Positions 33,701 through 43,963 of a stretch of DNA of 64,000 nucleotides are shown one piece after another. The notes below the pieces were generated by a model that saw only the letters and a list, made by a program, of their open reading frames with translations, searched no databases and had not been told where the DNA came from. The translations under genes and the position numbers were made by a program. Origin of the DNA: Isochrysis galbana (Eukaryota > Haptophyta > Isochrysidales > Isochrysidaceae); NCBI GenBank assembly GCA_018136815.1, contig CM030944.1, positions 2,129,345 through 2,193,344 of the forward strand, written 5' to 3'. Within the stretch, counting starts at the first letter, position 1, and each line of letters opens with the position of its first letter.

Positions 33701-35455
33701 AACGACGAGAACGCGTGGTGCGTGACAGCCAGACGTCAGCCCGTCTTGGACTCGTTGATTCATCTTCGTGAGCTCAGCGCAAAGCTCATCGAAGTGCTTG
33801 GGTAGCGCGGCGGCAGGCGAGGCTAGGGTGCCATTGCGAGGCCGGCGAAGCTCTTGGGCTGCCTCCGTGAGGTGCCGAGGTAATACCACCGCAGAGCCGC
33901 TCGCTCGTGCACGAAGAGAGGCGAGAGCGTGGAGAGCGGGTGACGGGGTATCATCACGGGTGCCGACATCGGAGTTGTTTTGAGAGGAATCGAAGGACTG
34001 GATCGCGGACGCATTGATCGCTGCCACGCGCATGATGGTGGTGGCAGTGGTATCGAGAGGCAGGCAGTGCTCGGAGGCGGCGACCGGTGGCCGCAGCGAC
34101 GTAGGACGAATGGAAGAAGACTCGGATATCGACGACGTAGAGACGGGCTCGGAGGACGGGATTGACGAAGAAACTCGGAGAAGTGGGGTATCGGACGGCG
34201 GCGACGGACGCCGCGGCCGCGAGACCACCGGTGAGAGACATGAAGGACATGGCTCAGAGACTCGGTTGGGCTGGCTCAATGGGCGTAGAAGCTCGGTTTG
34301 GGAGGCGGCCGTTCCTCGACGTGCAAGGGAGTTGTGGTCAATCTCCATGGTCACGTCGGGAGAGGAATCGGGCCAAGCATAGACTTCGTTGCAATCTGTC
34401 GTCGGCGGGGTCGGCGCCGGCGAAAGAAGGGACGTGGCTGTCGAAGAAGCCGGCTGCGGGGAAGGCTGAGGCCAGGGTGGTGGCTCTGCGGCAGCGGCTG
34501 GTGTGGGTGGTGGCCGAAGAGGTTCTGCAATGCGAAGCATTCTTCGGAGGACTTGGCTCGGGCTAGCGGGTGCATGGACCGCTGAAATTACGGCGGATTC
34601 AGACTCGAATTCGGAAGACTCGGCGACTTGAGAGAGGCTAGGAGACGGCTGTGCCAGCTCCTCCATGGCTCTTGACTGATGGGATGGCGTGGGAACGCCG
34701 GTGGTCGACCGCGGACTCCGCGGTGACGTTGATTTGTGCTCGGACTCGGACTCGTCGTTCCTAGCGTGCTGGACGCCAAAAACAGGGCTAATTTTCGAAA
34801 TGGGAACGGACGGGGCCGGCCCAAAGGTGAAGCCCCCTGGCGTCGCAACCGTCGATGAGGACGAAGCGGACGCTTGTGATGACAATAGGGGCACGGTGGC
34901 CAGCACCGGTTGGCTCGGTGCGGCCGTAATCTCGGACTCGGTGACGGGCTTGATTACGCGGGCTCGGGATGCACTGTCTTGTGCAATTGGACTCGGACTC
35001 GGAACGGAAACGGAAGGGATCGGCTCGGCGGCGTGCAGCTTGCTGGAGTGGCAGGCCGGCTGCGGCGAGACTCGAAACGGTGGCTTGGACAAGGACACAG
35101 TGGCTGTCGTCGAGGGCTTCGGCGTCAGCTTGTGTTTGGACTCGATACGCGGTGGCTCGTGAAACGGGGCTCGGGTATGGTTGGAATTCTGGACGTGACC
35201 GGAGTTTCCAAATGACTCAGACTCGGGGCGCGGAGGACCGAAGGTGAACACTCCCGCGGAAGGAGTGGTCGTCAGAGGCTCAGTGGGTGGCTGGAGCTCC
35301 GTTAATCCTGCGGTCGACCGCGTGGTAGGACTCGGTGACGTTGTAAACTCGGACTCGGACTCGGACTCGGATGGCTCAAAACGGGGTTTGCTCAAAACAG
35401 GCTTGGACTCGGACTCGAAAGAAAGTGGGGAGGAACCGGAGAACTGCGCCTCCAT
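30506..35455 (-). pseudogene. Ty3 polyprotein, 5' part: disordered region, C5-methyltransferase-like domain, protease, RT start
   Basis: A 1649-codon frame from ATG 35455; the frame is open further up, to a TAA at 35674-35672. Residues 1-560 are Ser/Glu/Pro/Thr-rich with recurrent FTFGP motifs. Residues about 575-775 form a methyltransferase-like domain (described separately). Residues about 780-1090 are disordered and charged. Residues about 1110-1215 are a retropepsin-type aspartic protease (LADTGAGPSVV catalytic motif; PMLLLGNDFLATHA as the second hallmark). A spacer leads to the RT N-terminus (SAGIIRKSNSSWASRVVLVT, RFCVDYRDVN, TLDLASGFW). After that the frame runs out into unrelated residues, because the continuation is one base out of phase. 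Confidence 0.9.
33130..33730 (-). other. Phage-type C5-cytosine methyltransferase-like domain inside the retrotransposon polyprotein
   Basis: In-frame with the polyprotein. Visible motifs in order: a SAM-binding-type start (APRVLVVGETSGVVSSMFLL, then AGADVATCDLYPSEIDYVPH and FQGDALHV), a PPC motif with the candidate catalytic cysteine (DLVIAHPPCTYLSAVSSQWL), an ENP motif (FVAVENPRMHAEARRL, the counterpart of ENV motif VI), then QPWEHGTGHQKATGLYLT, and a terminal RSRTYVGVAGAMAIHW (counterparts of the Arg-rich motif VIII and motif X). This order and spacing match the short bacteriophage-encoded putative DNA cytosine methyltransferases I know, not the eukaryotic DNMT1/3/5 layouts. Activity and target are unproven. 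All key residues look intact in this copy. Confidence 0.8.
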
Positions 35456-35671
35456 CGTCGTAGCGATGGAGACTGGTGATACCGGTGATGACTGGACTGG
35501 GCTCAGACTCGTAGATGGGCTCGCGGTGGCGTAGGACGAAGAGGGTAATTCTGAACGTGACTTGGACTCGTACTCGTACTCGGGAGACGTTTTGTGGCTC
35601 GGACATGCGAAATTTGATTTGAGAGATTGAAGGTTGGATTGGGCCTGCGGCGGCTGGATTTTCGCAGACCG

Positions 35672-36652
35672 TTAGGTCTTGGACTGTTGATGCTTGGGGA
35701 GTGGCGTGGGATAGCGGTTGAGCGGCTTGAGTTGATAGAGAGGCGGTGACGGTTGACTTGGTTTTGAGGACTCGTGCGTGATATCGAGAATCAGGATGGA
35801 ATTATCGGCATTGGGAGAAATAGGGGCAATCGGCGAGGAGGCAGGAGAAAGAGGGGGATGGAGGTGGCAGGGCTTGTCTGGAACTTGGGGAATCTTGGGG
35901 TACCGGTTGGGGGCCGTAGAAGTACTCGGCCGTAGCGTAATACGATCTTTTGGTGGGTGGCGTTCAGGCCCACTACCCTGGACTGGTAGCGGGGTAACAG
36001 CGCGGACGTGGGCCCCGCCGGCGACCTACTGGGCCGGACGGAGAACAACCATCGTGCGGAGGCGGCGGTGGACTTCTGGGTCGTTACCACACTCGCCACT
36101 GCCGCCTTCGCAGAGAAAACGAATGTATGGTTGGCAAACGACGGGGTTATGAGCTCCGTCGCCCGTGCCATACTTCCACAAGTCTGCCTCGGGCGTACCA
36201 GATGGAGCCCGGGGACGAAAGGCGCAGTACGCGCAGCCGTTGGCGTCGGTCCACTCCTTGACGTCGCGGTCTAAGTCGTCGAGACGCGGCGCCGTCATGG
36301 TGGCATCCGAGGGACGGCAGCGCGTGAGCGCAGCGCGAAGGGCCGGGTGACCCGGTAACGAGAGATTTGCCAGAAGCGGGCTCGCGCTCGAGACCAGCTA
36401 CCTGGATCCCATTCCGAGAGGCCCGAATCGGCCGGAAGCCCAAGGCCGTTCGGAGGGGGATACATTGGCGACGGGAAGACGTGCTTTGCCGAGGGGACGG
36501 TCAAGAAGTGCGTCCGGTAACGGAGACGATGCGGGGTAATTCGTAGGCGGAGGCGGAGCCCGACGATTGTCAGCGCCAGTCGCCTTGCGGTTCGAGTTGT
36601 TGTTTTGCGATTTTAATGCCTCGGCCACCGCCGCTTGGACGGCGGCGACCAT
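35672..36652 (-). pseudogene. Gag-like region of the Ty3 element with three in-frame stops
   Basis: The same reading frame as the polyprotein can be followed upstream to at least 36652 (MVAAVQAAVAEALKSQNNNS), interrupted by TAG at 36400-36398, TAG at 36028-36026 and TAA at 35674-35672. Between the first two stops lies a Cys/His-containing block (NGCAYCAFRPRAPSG ... LWKYGTGDGAHNPVVCQPYI ... GECG) that could be a zinc-binding nucleic-acid module. Between the second and third is a Pro-rich linker. Its position upstream of pol and the composition suggest gag; there is no classic CCHC knuckle. The stops may be decay, introns or recoding sites. The upstream end is lost in the gap. Confidence 0.6.
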
Positions 36653-36749
36653 CGAAGCCGTAGTGTCGCGGGGTTAGAGGCAGCCTTAGCAACCTTGGCG
36701 GTCTTTGGTGGCTTGGAAGTAGTCGCCGGCGGCGTCACGGCGGCGACCG

Positions 36750-36849
36750 NNNNNNNNNNNNNNNNNNNNNNNNNNNNNNNNNNNNNNNNNNNNNNNNNNN
36801 NNNNNNNNNNNNNNNNNNNNNNNNNNNNNNNNNNNNNNNNNNNNNNNNN
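36750..36849. other. Assembly gap (100 N)
   Basis: Exactly 100 N, the usual placeholder for a gap of unknown size. It removes the 5' LTR of the Ty3 element and the 3' end of the J-domain gene; open frames spanning it are meaningless. Confidence 0.98.
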
Positions 36850-37490
36850 GCGGCCGCCACAGTCGCCGCGACTGCGGCAGCGGAGGCCACCCGTTCGCGC
36901 ACAACCTGCCACCAGTTCAATGGCTGTGCTGCGTCGGCTTGCTTCTGGTGCTGGCACTCGTTAGTGGCGGGTGCGGCGCCGCAGCTCTTGGCATGGCGTG
37001 AAGACGTGCTCCCCGACGGGTCGTGAGGTGCATATCCTCTCCTGCTGTAGGGTGCACCCCTCGGGCTCGGCCTTGGCCGCCCTGCGCTATGGGCCTCCTT
37101 GGCAGTGTGTGCCGCCCTGCCACTGTGCGGCGCGCCCGTGCAGTGTGGCACCCCGGTGCTGTGCGGCGCTCTCGAGCTGTGGGGTTCCCTCGCGCTGTAT
37201 GGCTGCCTGCCGCCAAAGGCTCCGCCGCCGCCAAACGAGCGGAAGACGGCGTCCACCGTGGCAGCAGGCACCCTTCGCCGTTCGAGCTGCGCGTCGTAGA
37301 GCGCGCGGTTGTGCGGGTCGCTGAGCGCGGCGTGCGCCTCTGCGATCCGCTTGAAAGCCTCTGCAGCCCTCGCCTCGTCGCCACGGTTGCGGTCGGGGTG
37401 GTACCGCAGCGCAAGCAGCCGGTACTGGCGGCGCAGCTCGTCGGGAGTGAAGTCGCGGCGCAGCCCGAGCACCGCGTAGTGACTCGACAT
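36850..37490 (-). CDS. J-domain (DnaJ/Hsp40-type) co-chaperone, 3' end lost in gap
   Basis: ATG 37490 starts directly with the J-domain (SHYAVLGLRRDFTPDELRRQ, then RLLALRYHPDRNRGDEARAA with the HPD motif, and AHAALSDPHNRALYDAQL; residues 2-70). A Gly-rich FGGGGAFGG stretch follows, then six-residue Pro-His-Ser repeats (xxxPHSx..., residues about 95-135), a Pro/Arg-rich linker, and QPLNWWQVVRERVASA just before the gap. J-domains stimulate Hsp70 ATPase. There is no Gly/Phe plus cysteine-repeat (type A) region, so it is a type C-like J protein. The stop codon is not visible. Confidence 0.85.
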
Positions 37491-38189
37491 CCGTTCGCCG
37501 CTGCCGAGGGGCGGGCGAAAGGGGGGGTTGGGGTGGGGGAGAGGGCAACGGGCCGAGGGGCGGAGGAGAGAGGCGGCGGAGAGGCCCGCCGCCGACCGCC
37601 AGCTCAAAATAGATGGGCGATAAGGAGAAGAGTGATCAGAGGGATTTTGCAACAGTTGAAACAGCGGGTTACAAGACGTGCTCCGCCTCCGTCGCAACGG
37701 AGTTTCAACCGCCTCGCAAAAGGGCAACTCGGCAGAAATATCAAGTTTTCGAGGTTGAAACTTTGGAGTTGGGGCGAGATCACCCTGAGAGAGGGGAGAG
37801 CGCCGCGCCGGGACGAGAGATATGCCGACCCGCCCCTTCAATGCGCAGGAGCTGGGTGAGTCCCAGCTCGCGCTCACAGCGGCGATGCTGCTGGGGATGA
37901 GTAGGGCGGTCACTCACTCTTTTTAACCACTATTTTCCGCCTCCCCTGGGTGTCCAAGGATTCCGCAGGGTCCCCCCCTACCTGCCCCGGCAACCGTCTC
38001 CCCCCCCACACGAACCCCCTCCCGCCCCACGAAAGGCAATGGCGTCGGTGAGTGACCCCCCTCCCTTCCCCCGGGCGTGGCGGTCTATTTTGGGAGAATG
38101 ACACGGTCGCCCACGGGAGGGAATCAGAGAAATGAATAAGGGGCGCATCACTATAAGAAACGCGGAGCTTCCGCGAAGGGCAATCGCCC

Positions 38190-38515
38190 GCGATCGGCCG
38201 AAGAATGGCCTGGAGGTAGTGGGCATGGTGAGCCCACACCTCTCGCGAGCAGTGTGGGGGGCCACTGGTAGGGAGCACGCGGGGTCTTGAGGGTGGCACA
38301 CATCCACACTGACCCATCCTCGCCCCACGCGCTGCAGAAATGCCTTGATTCGCTTGCGCTCGAGCCCCACTGCTTTGGCTCGCTTGACGTTGGCAAGCGC
38401 TGGCTCGGACGCCCGGAGGTGCAACTCTTCCTGGGGGCCGTACAGCGCAATGAGCCGGTCGCGCCCGGGGCGTTCGAGGACGCAAAACCCGAAGGCGGAC
38501 TGGCCTGGGCCCACG
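38190..38515 (-). CDS. Coding-like exon of an unrecognised gene
   Basis: The minus-strand frame through 38515-38280 reads QSAFGFCVLERPGRDRLIAL and on to ELHLRASEPALANVKRAKAV and KRIKAFLQRVGRGWVSVDV, a balanced, protein-like composition unlike the low-complexity surroundings. TGGGCCCAG at 38515-38507 could be its splice acceptor. Downstream (38190-37920) the frame loses coding character. No family recognised. Confidence 0.3.
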
Positions 38516-38589
38516 CGTTTGCGCTACATGCGCATGCGAGGGCTGCAGCAGGAGCAGCCAGGGTGGAGCATCGCGCGGCAGAGTTCACA

Positions 38590-40574
38590 AACGCAGCTGT
38601 GATACTCTACCGCGCGATCCTCTGTCTATCAACCTCAGCAGGAGTCAGCGCTCGCAGCGGCGAGGAACGTTCTTCCCCGAGCACACGCGAGCGCTTCAAG
38701 CGATTTGGATCATCCGGTATCTAAACCCGTCCACGGCGGACTGGAAGACGGTCCTGGACCAATGGTTCAGCCGCACTCCACTGGGTAGAGCCGCGGTCTT
38801 CTCGAAGGTCGACGCGAAGAGCCTCTCAGCCAGCATCTGTGGCAACAACACGCTCCCAGCCTTCTGGAAGCAAGCGCTCGATAACTTCAGACGGATCAAG
38901 CTATGCAGGGAAACTAACACGAGGGAAGGGACCCTGGGCTCCCCGATATGGCATAACTGCTTTCATAAAGCACCTGCTTTACATCACTCGCATAGAGCCA
39001 AGTGGGAATCTTTGCAGACGGTTGTCGTTCACAACACCATTAACTCGGACACGGGGGACTTGTACACTGTGGAAGAGTGTGCGGCATACCTACCACGCGG
39101 AGAACGTTGGATACGTCATAGAGGCAATTATTTATCGACAGGCCCCTTTCTGAAGTCGTGGGTGAAGATAGCAGAATGGGTGAGATTAAGAGTAGCAGAA
39201 GCCACCACTAACTATATAGATCTTTTGAAAAAGGAAGCGGTAGCTCCCCCCCCGGCTCCGGAAGAGCACGAGTTAGCCCCCCAAGAGGATCCGGACGCAC
39301 ACGACCTAGGCGAAATGCTAGTGGACAAAGAACATAACTACTATCTACGCCGGGATGGCGACTATCACGTAGTTAAGCTAAATGTCATGGGAGAGCCTCA
39401 TATCCACGAGCGGGTCAACCCGCGGTCAGTACCGGACGAGCTATACACTCCGTTGAAATGGGGACGAGCATACGATGGCCCTGCCGAGACGGCGTACCCG
39501 ATTCCGCAAGAATACACGCTTAAAGACGCTCGTAATCGCAAAACGCTAGAAGACATCAATGTTAAGGCGCTCACTAAGGCGTTCCTCGCGATGAGGAAAA
39601 CAAAGAAGCAGAAATCCACATTAAGATGGGAAAAGAGACTACCGGCCCTCTCAGGAAAATGGAAGCAAATATCGCAGCTGTACAAATACAACTTTCTGAC
39701 TCCGAGGGACTCGTACATGCACTTCAAACACATCCTGTATAGGAGAATAGCCACGGCGAACAGATTCGCGGACGACCCGACATGCCGCTTCTGTGGTATT
39801 GCCCCCGAAAGCTCCACGCACTTAGCCGTATGCATCGCGACGGAGCCCGTCTTCGAATTCATAGAGGGTCTTATAGGGATTAATCTTAGGCCGGGCTCAG
39901 AAGTAGCCCAGCGTCTTTTTTGCTACCAAGTGGACAGGCCTCACCCCTCCTCGGGATACTTAGGTATCCTGGCGTGGAGGTACATCCTTACGGACTTCTA
40001 TAACATACAATATGGCAACGCGGATGGTAGGTCTGCAAGATCGATCCTTAGGGCAATTCTCACTAGATACCACCTATTAGCAACGGCGAAAACCGGTTTC
40101 TTCCAAAGACTTAAGGGGCAACGGGAGAAGATGGGGCTACACGCCCCGAGTAATAAGCATATAAAGAAGATGATAAGCCCCCTTTACACGGTGGATAAAG
40201 ATTTCAACCTTGTAGCATCGGAGGACCTCTCGCAGGCGGCGAGAGAATTGGATATACGAAACATCACTTAGGATGGATAACATACTTACTAGCAATAAAC
40301 CTGGCGGAGACCAAAGCGGGATCATACGGACTCCAAGGAGGGTAATCCGATAAAAGTAAGAACACAAGAGAAGCCACAGTCTCCCGCCCCCTTCTCTCCG
40401 ACTCCCGGCCGAAGCAGCGCGCACGGCCTCCCTGGAACCGGCTTCTCCGCTAAAGAGGGAACTGGGGAAGGGGAAGGGGGTTGATAGGGGTTAAGGTTGG
40501 GTAGTAGGGAGGTTCAATAGCACGCTGCCTCACGCCGCGCATGTAGCGGGAATTTTTAAGAAGATTTTTTTTTT
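38590..40574 (+). mobile_element. LINE (non-LTR retrotransposon), 5'-truncated, with 3' end and T tail
   Basis: An open frame can be followed from about 38610 to the stop at 40269-40271 (about 550 codons). It covers the region after the RT catalytic core: a helical zone (FPEHTRALQAIWIIRYLNPS, PAFWKQALDNFRRIKL, GSPIWHNCF), an acidic Pro-rich linker (PPPAPEEHELAPQEDPDAHD), and a zinc-binding RT tail (DSYMHFKHILYRRIATANRF, CRFCG ... STHLAVC). The 3' UTR (40272-40564) ends in TTTTTAAGAAG followed by ten T. The RT core itself is missing, a typical 5'-truncated LINE insertion. Its 3' UTR is nearly identical to 53880-54103. Confidence 0.85.
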
Positions 40575-41390
40575 CCTTCTCCTGCGGGATAGGGAAGGAG
40601 GGGGGAGGTATTAGTGCGTGCGCTGAAGGAGGGCGGCGCCGTGTTTCTGGGAGGCCGTATGCATGTGTACCCCTCGACGCGGGCTCGCCCGCCCACGGCC
40701 CGATGCTACAAGCAAGAGCCAGAGGTCATTGCGGTCACGGCGTGTGAGGAAGCTCGCAACGCAAGCCCAACCAACCAACCAAGGGGCTGAGGGGAAGGCA
40801 TGGGGCATGGGTCGCGGACGTGGGGCGTGGGGATGGCCGCGCAGTGGTCAAGGTGTGGGCTGCAGCCGAGGTGGCGCAGCCGTGGCACCGGTCATGCAAG
40901 AGGACGAGAGGGCGCGGGGGGCGAGAGGGAAGTGCCACGCTCGCACCGTCGCAGCGGCCATCTCGTAAACCACCTTGCGGAGTTTCTTTCACTGCAGGGG
41001 AGTCGAACCAAACCAACGGGTTTTTCTCGCGTTGGCGCCATTGTTGAAACTCGGTTGGCTCTTCCAACCATCTTTCAACCAGAGTTTTAGCACTGCAAAA
41101 TCCCTCGATAATCTCACCTGTAGACTCGTATCGTGAAAGTACTACTAGTAAGTAGTAGCGGTGATTTTGTAAAAAAAATAGAAGTCCAAGCGTCGAGCAA
41201 GCACCTCCTGGGGTTCTGCGGTCGCACACTGCCCCCCCCCCCTCCGGGGAGGGAGGCTCGCGGCGACGTTTGCATCCCCCCTTCATCCCTCGACCCTTTT
41301 GGGGGCAACAGCTAAAGTAAAGCCAAAATAGAGCATGTATCATGTATGTCCACATTACCGACTAGGTGTTGTGTAATTGCACAGTTCTCT
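40575..41390. other. Intergenic, no supported gene
   Basis: Between the LINE tail and the stop codon of the WRAP53-type gene. Contains short G and C runs (41229-41238) and a TACTACTAGTAAGTAGTAG palindromic motif at 41139. Minus-strand frames here lack domains; the last 100-200 bases are likely the 3' UTR of the WRAP53-type gene. Confidence 0.4.
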
Positions 41391-43529
41391 TCATCCGGCA
41401 CCGATGCATGACATGGCATTCACCGTCTCGAGCAATCGTGCCCGATACGCAGCAAGGGCTGCGGTCTCATCTTCCGGGTCACTCATGCTGTTAAGCCTCG
41501 TGTTGTTGTCATCGGTACTTGCTGCATTATCTGGCCCTCCAATTCTTGGCACTTCCTCCCCTAGCGCTAGCGCTGATTCAACGTTCACTGCAGCGCTCGC
41601 GGACGCCATGACGCAACCGTCGCGATGAGTCTCTTGTAGTCGGGTCACAAGCTCACTTGCCGCATCATCTGGCCCTCCAATTCTTGGCACTTCCTTCCCT
41701 AGCGCTAGCGCTGATGCAACGTTCACTGCAGTGCCCGCGGACGCCATGACGCAAGCGTCGCGATTGGTCTCTTGTAGTCGGGTCACAAGCTCATGCTTCC
41801 GGCCGTGGCAGGGCAAGCCTCGCTCTTTGAGCTCTTTGCGCAGCTCAACAACAGTGAGTTCAGGTAGATGCCGGGCTGGTGGGCATGCTGGTGGGGCGTC
41901 ACTGGTTTCGGCGTATGCTGTCGCTACATGCACTTCTACAGAGGCGTGACTAGCGCCCTCGTCAGCTAGGACCTGCTTGGTCCCCGAAGGATCAACAGTG
42001 GCTACGTAATCGCCATCCTTCATTGGCAGCTGCCAAACCTCAATCCCATTGTCGGCGACCTCCATTCTACTGGCCTCGCCGTCTTGAATAGAGCAAGCAT
42101 GATCAGATACCCGATGCTCGCTCGCGCTTGTTTCGTCGACCGCTTTCTGCCGCTTCGCCTGGATGTCCAGTCCGTCCCCAGCAATGCCATCACTCAGATC
42201 TCCCGCAACGTCTCCAACTTGCAGCGGGAAGGTCCTCTCGCCCACGGCGACTGCGATCAATGGCAGCGATGGATGAAGGGACACTCCATTCACTGCGTCG
42301 GTATACCGCATCAAGATGGCAGGTGGGCATTCAGGCTGGTAGACGTTGTATGCGCGCACGGCGCCATCCTGAGTGGGGAGCGCATGAGGAGGGGAGGCGT
42401 CGACGATAGCGGGCTCGCTCCTGCGCATCCGTGCCAAGGCGTAGATACGACGCGCATCGGGCGCGGAGCGTCGTCATGTGTGCCACCTGCGATCCTGTCA
42501 CTAGCGTCTCAGAATTGATGGAGAGGTCGAAGCCGATGCGCTGGTTGGTTGGTGCAAGCCGCTCGTACGAACATAGCGGTGCACACGTCTTCCGGACGTC
42601 CCAACAGAGGATACGCCCGTCACGCCGTGCTCCAGTCAGGAGATACTGACCGTCATGCGTCCACAGCACCTGCGAGGTGCAGGACGGTGTGCGCCGGTCA
42701 TCTTGAGTACGTTGCACAGGATCTAGGTGCGCTGCGCGCAGGGAGGACAAGCTCGCCTGCGTGATGCCACCATCGTGGCCTCCGAGCAGGGTGACGAGCT
42801 CTCGCGAGTCCTCCGAGTAGACAGCGGTGGATCCAGCAAACGAACCTGCGGCGAACAGGCCCGATCCATCGGGTGCAAACGCCAAGCACGAGAGGATGCC
42901 CCGCTGTCCGTCCCTCGCCTTGCGAGTCCGCGTGGTGGGTCGGTCCTCGATCTGCCTGCCAGGGCGAGTCACGTCGAAGACACGGATGCAGCGCTCGAAC
43001 CTGCGCAGTCCGCAGCACGCGCGCAGCTAGTGGGTGAGGTGTGCGGGAGGCGGGCGTACTGCAGGCCGCTGTGGCGGGGCGCTGGCATGACGTACCCGCA
43101 GTAAATCTTGCATCCGCTCGGGTTGAAGGCGAGCGAGTAGGCCGTGGTGAGCTCGTCGAGGTGGTTATACGCCGAGTACGAGGCGCGAAGTGAGCCGTCG
43201 TACGCATCCCACATGCGAATCGGGTGGTCACGGCACGAGGAGAGCACACAGCAAGAGAGCGGTTCGGCCGACCTCATGAGCGGGTACCAGCAGTAGTCGT
43301 ACACGCTCTCTCCCTGTTCAATCTGGAGCGCTGTCTCGAGCTCTGAGGCCATCGGAGCGCCACACGAGTCTGCCGGAAGCTCGAAGAGGCGGAGAGCACA
43401 GTCTTCGCTCGCAGAGAGCAAGCAGCTCCCATCGGGAGCCCAGAGCACACCGCGAACCACGTTGCCTCCCGCGGGCGGAGCGGCACGAGAGAAGGCGGAG
43501 TACGCGGCGCAGCAAGAGACGGCGCGCAT
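41391..43529 (-). CDS. WRAP53: WRAP53/TCAB1-type WD40 protein with C-terminal SAP domain (four exons)
   Basis: Exons 43529-43096, 43000-42757, 42669-42487 and 42368-41391 join in frame (612 residues). Introns: 95 bp GT-AG (GTACGT), 87 bp GC-AG (GCGAGC...CGCAG), 118 bp GT-AG. The WD40 propeller (about 20-330) has the signature segments of the telomerase Cajal-body protein: RGVLWAPDGSCLLSASEDCA, GESVYDYCWYPLM, WDAYDGSLRASYSAYNHLDE, LGGHDGGITQ, LLTGARRDGRILCWDVR, NQRIGFDL and NGVSLHPSLPL. That family binds CAB-box RNAs, including telomerase RNA, for delivery to Cajal bodies. Unlike the animal protein it has almost no N-terminal extension. It also carries a SAP-type putative DNA-binding helix pair (LTVVELRKELKERGLPCHGR, about 454-490), followed by a 46-residue tandem duplication (ELVTRLQET...; unit 138 bp, 41518-41793). 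Confidence 0.9.
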
Positions 43530-43963
43530 CGCCCCGCGCGCGCGCGCGCGCCTCAGGAGCGGCCGGAAGCCGAAGAGAGAGAAGAAAAAGAAAAGGGGGG
43601 GGGGGGGGGAGAGGGGGGGGGGGGGGAGGATTCTGGGGCTCCCGCCAGGGGGGAGGGGGGGGGGGGGGACCGCGCTCAAGAAAACAAAACCCCCTCGCCA
43701 CTAAAAAAAGGGGGGGGAGGATTCTGGGGCTCCCGCGGGGGGGGGAACCGCGCTCAAGAAAACAAAACCCCCTCGCCACTCTAAAGTTAAAGCCGATGCC
43801 TCTCCGCGTCTGCTCTCTTTAACTTCTACGCGCGCCTCCACACCCGCCCCTCAACGACTCCGCCACCGCCGCTCGAACCGCACGGCGGCCCCGGCCCCCT
43901 CCCCCGCCGCCCCCTCCTTCCTTCCTCTCTCGCGCGGCCGTCTCTGCCTCGGTCACTCAGACG
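43530..43963. promoter_or_regulatory. Bidirectional intergenic region of the WRAP53-type/HSBP1 pair, with duplicated block
   Basis: 434 bp separates two divergent start codons. It contains two copies of a block running from GGATTCTGGGGCTCCCGC to AAAACCCCCTCGCCACT (about 43628-43702 and 43719-43781) with G-runs between. A shared promoter is inferred from the geometry; no TATA-like box is evident. Confidence 0.5.

Larger units (their letters stand above)
24766..36749 (-). mobile_element. Ty3/gypsy-type LTR retrotransposon carrying a C5-methyltransferase-like domain
   Basis: Minus-strand element. Reading 5' to 3': gag-like region (36652-35675), long Ser/Glu/Pro-rich region, methyltransferase-like domain, aspartic protease, RT, RNase H, integrase, chromodomain, a short 3' UTR, a GGGGGG polypurine tract (27573-27568) and a 3' LTR starting TGTTGTATTC (27567) and ending at 24766. 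The 5' LTR and primer-binding site are absent because the scaffold gap at 36750 lies there. The pol order with integrase after RNase H and a C-terminal chromodomain places it among Ty3/gypsy chromoviruses. This copy is disabled by in-frame stops in the gag-like part and a one-base shift in RT. The 3' flank (24761-24765, GAATG) would be its target duplication; the matching 5' flank is not available. Confidence 0.9.

Noticed and set aside
36735-37913. J-domain frame continuing through the gap into the retrotransposon side
   Set aside because: The 100 N run has arbitrary length, so any frame across it is meaningless.
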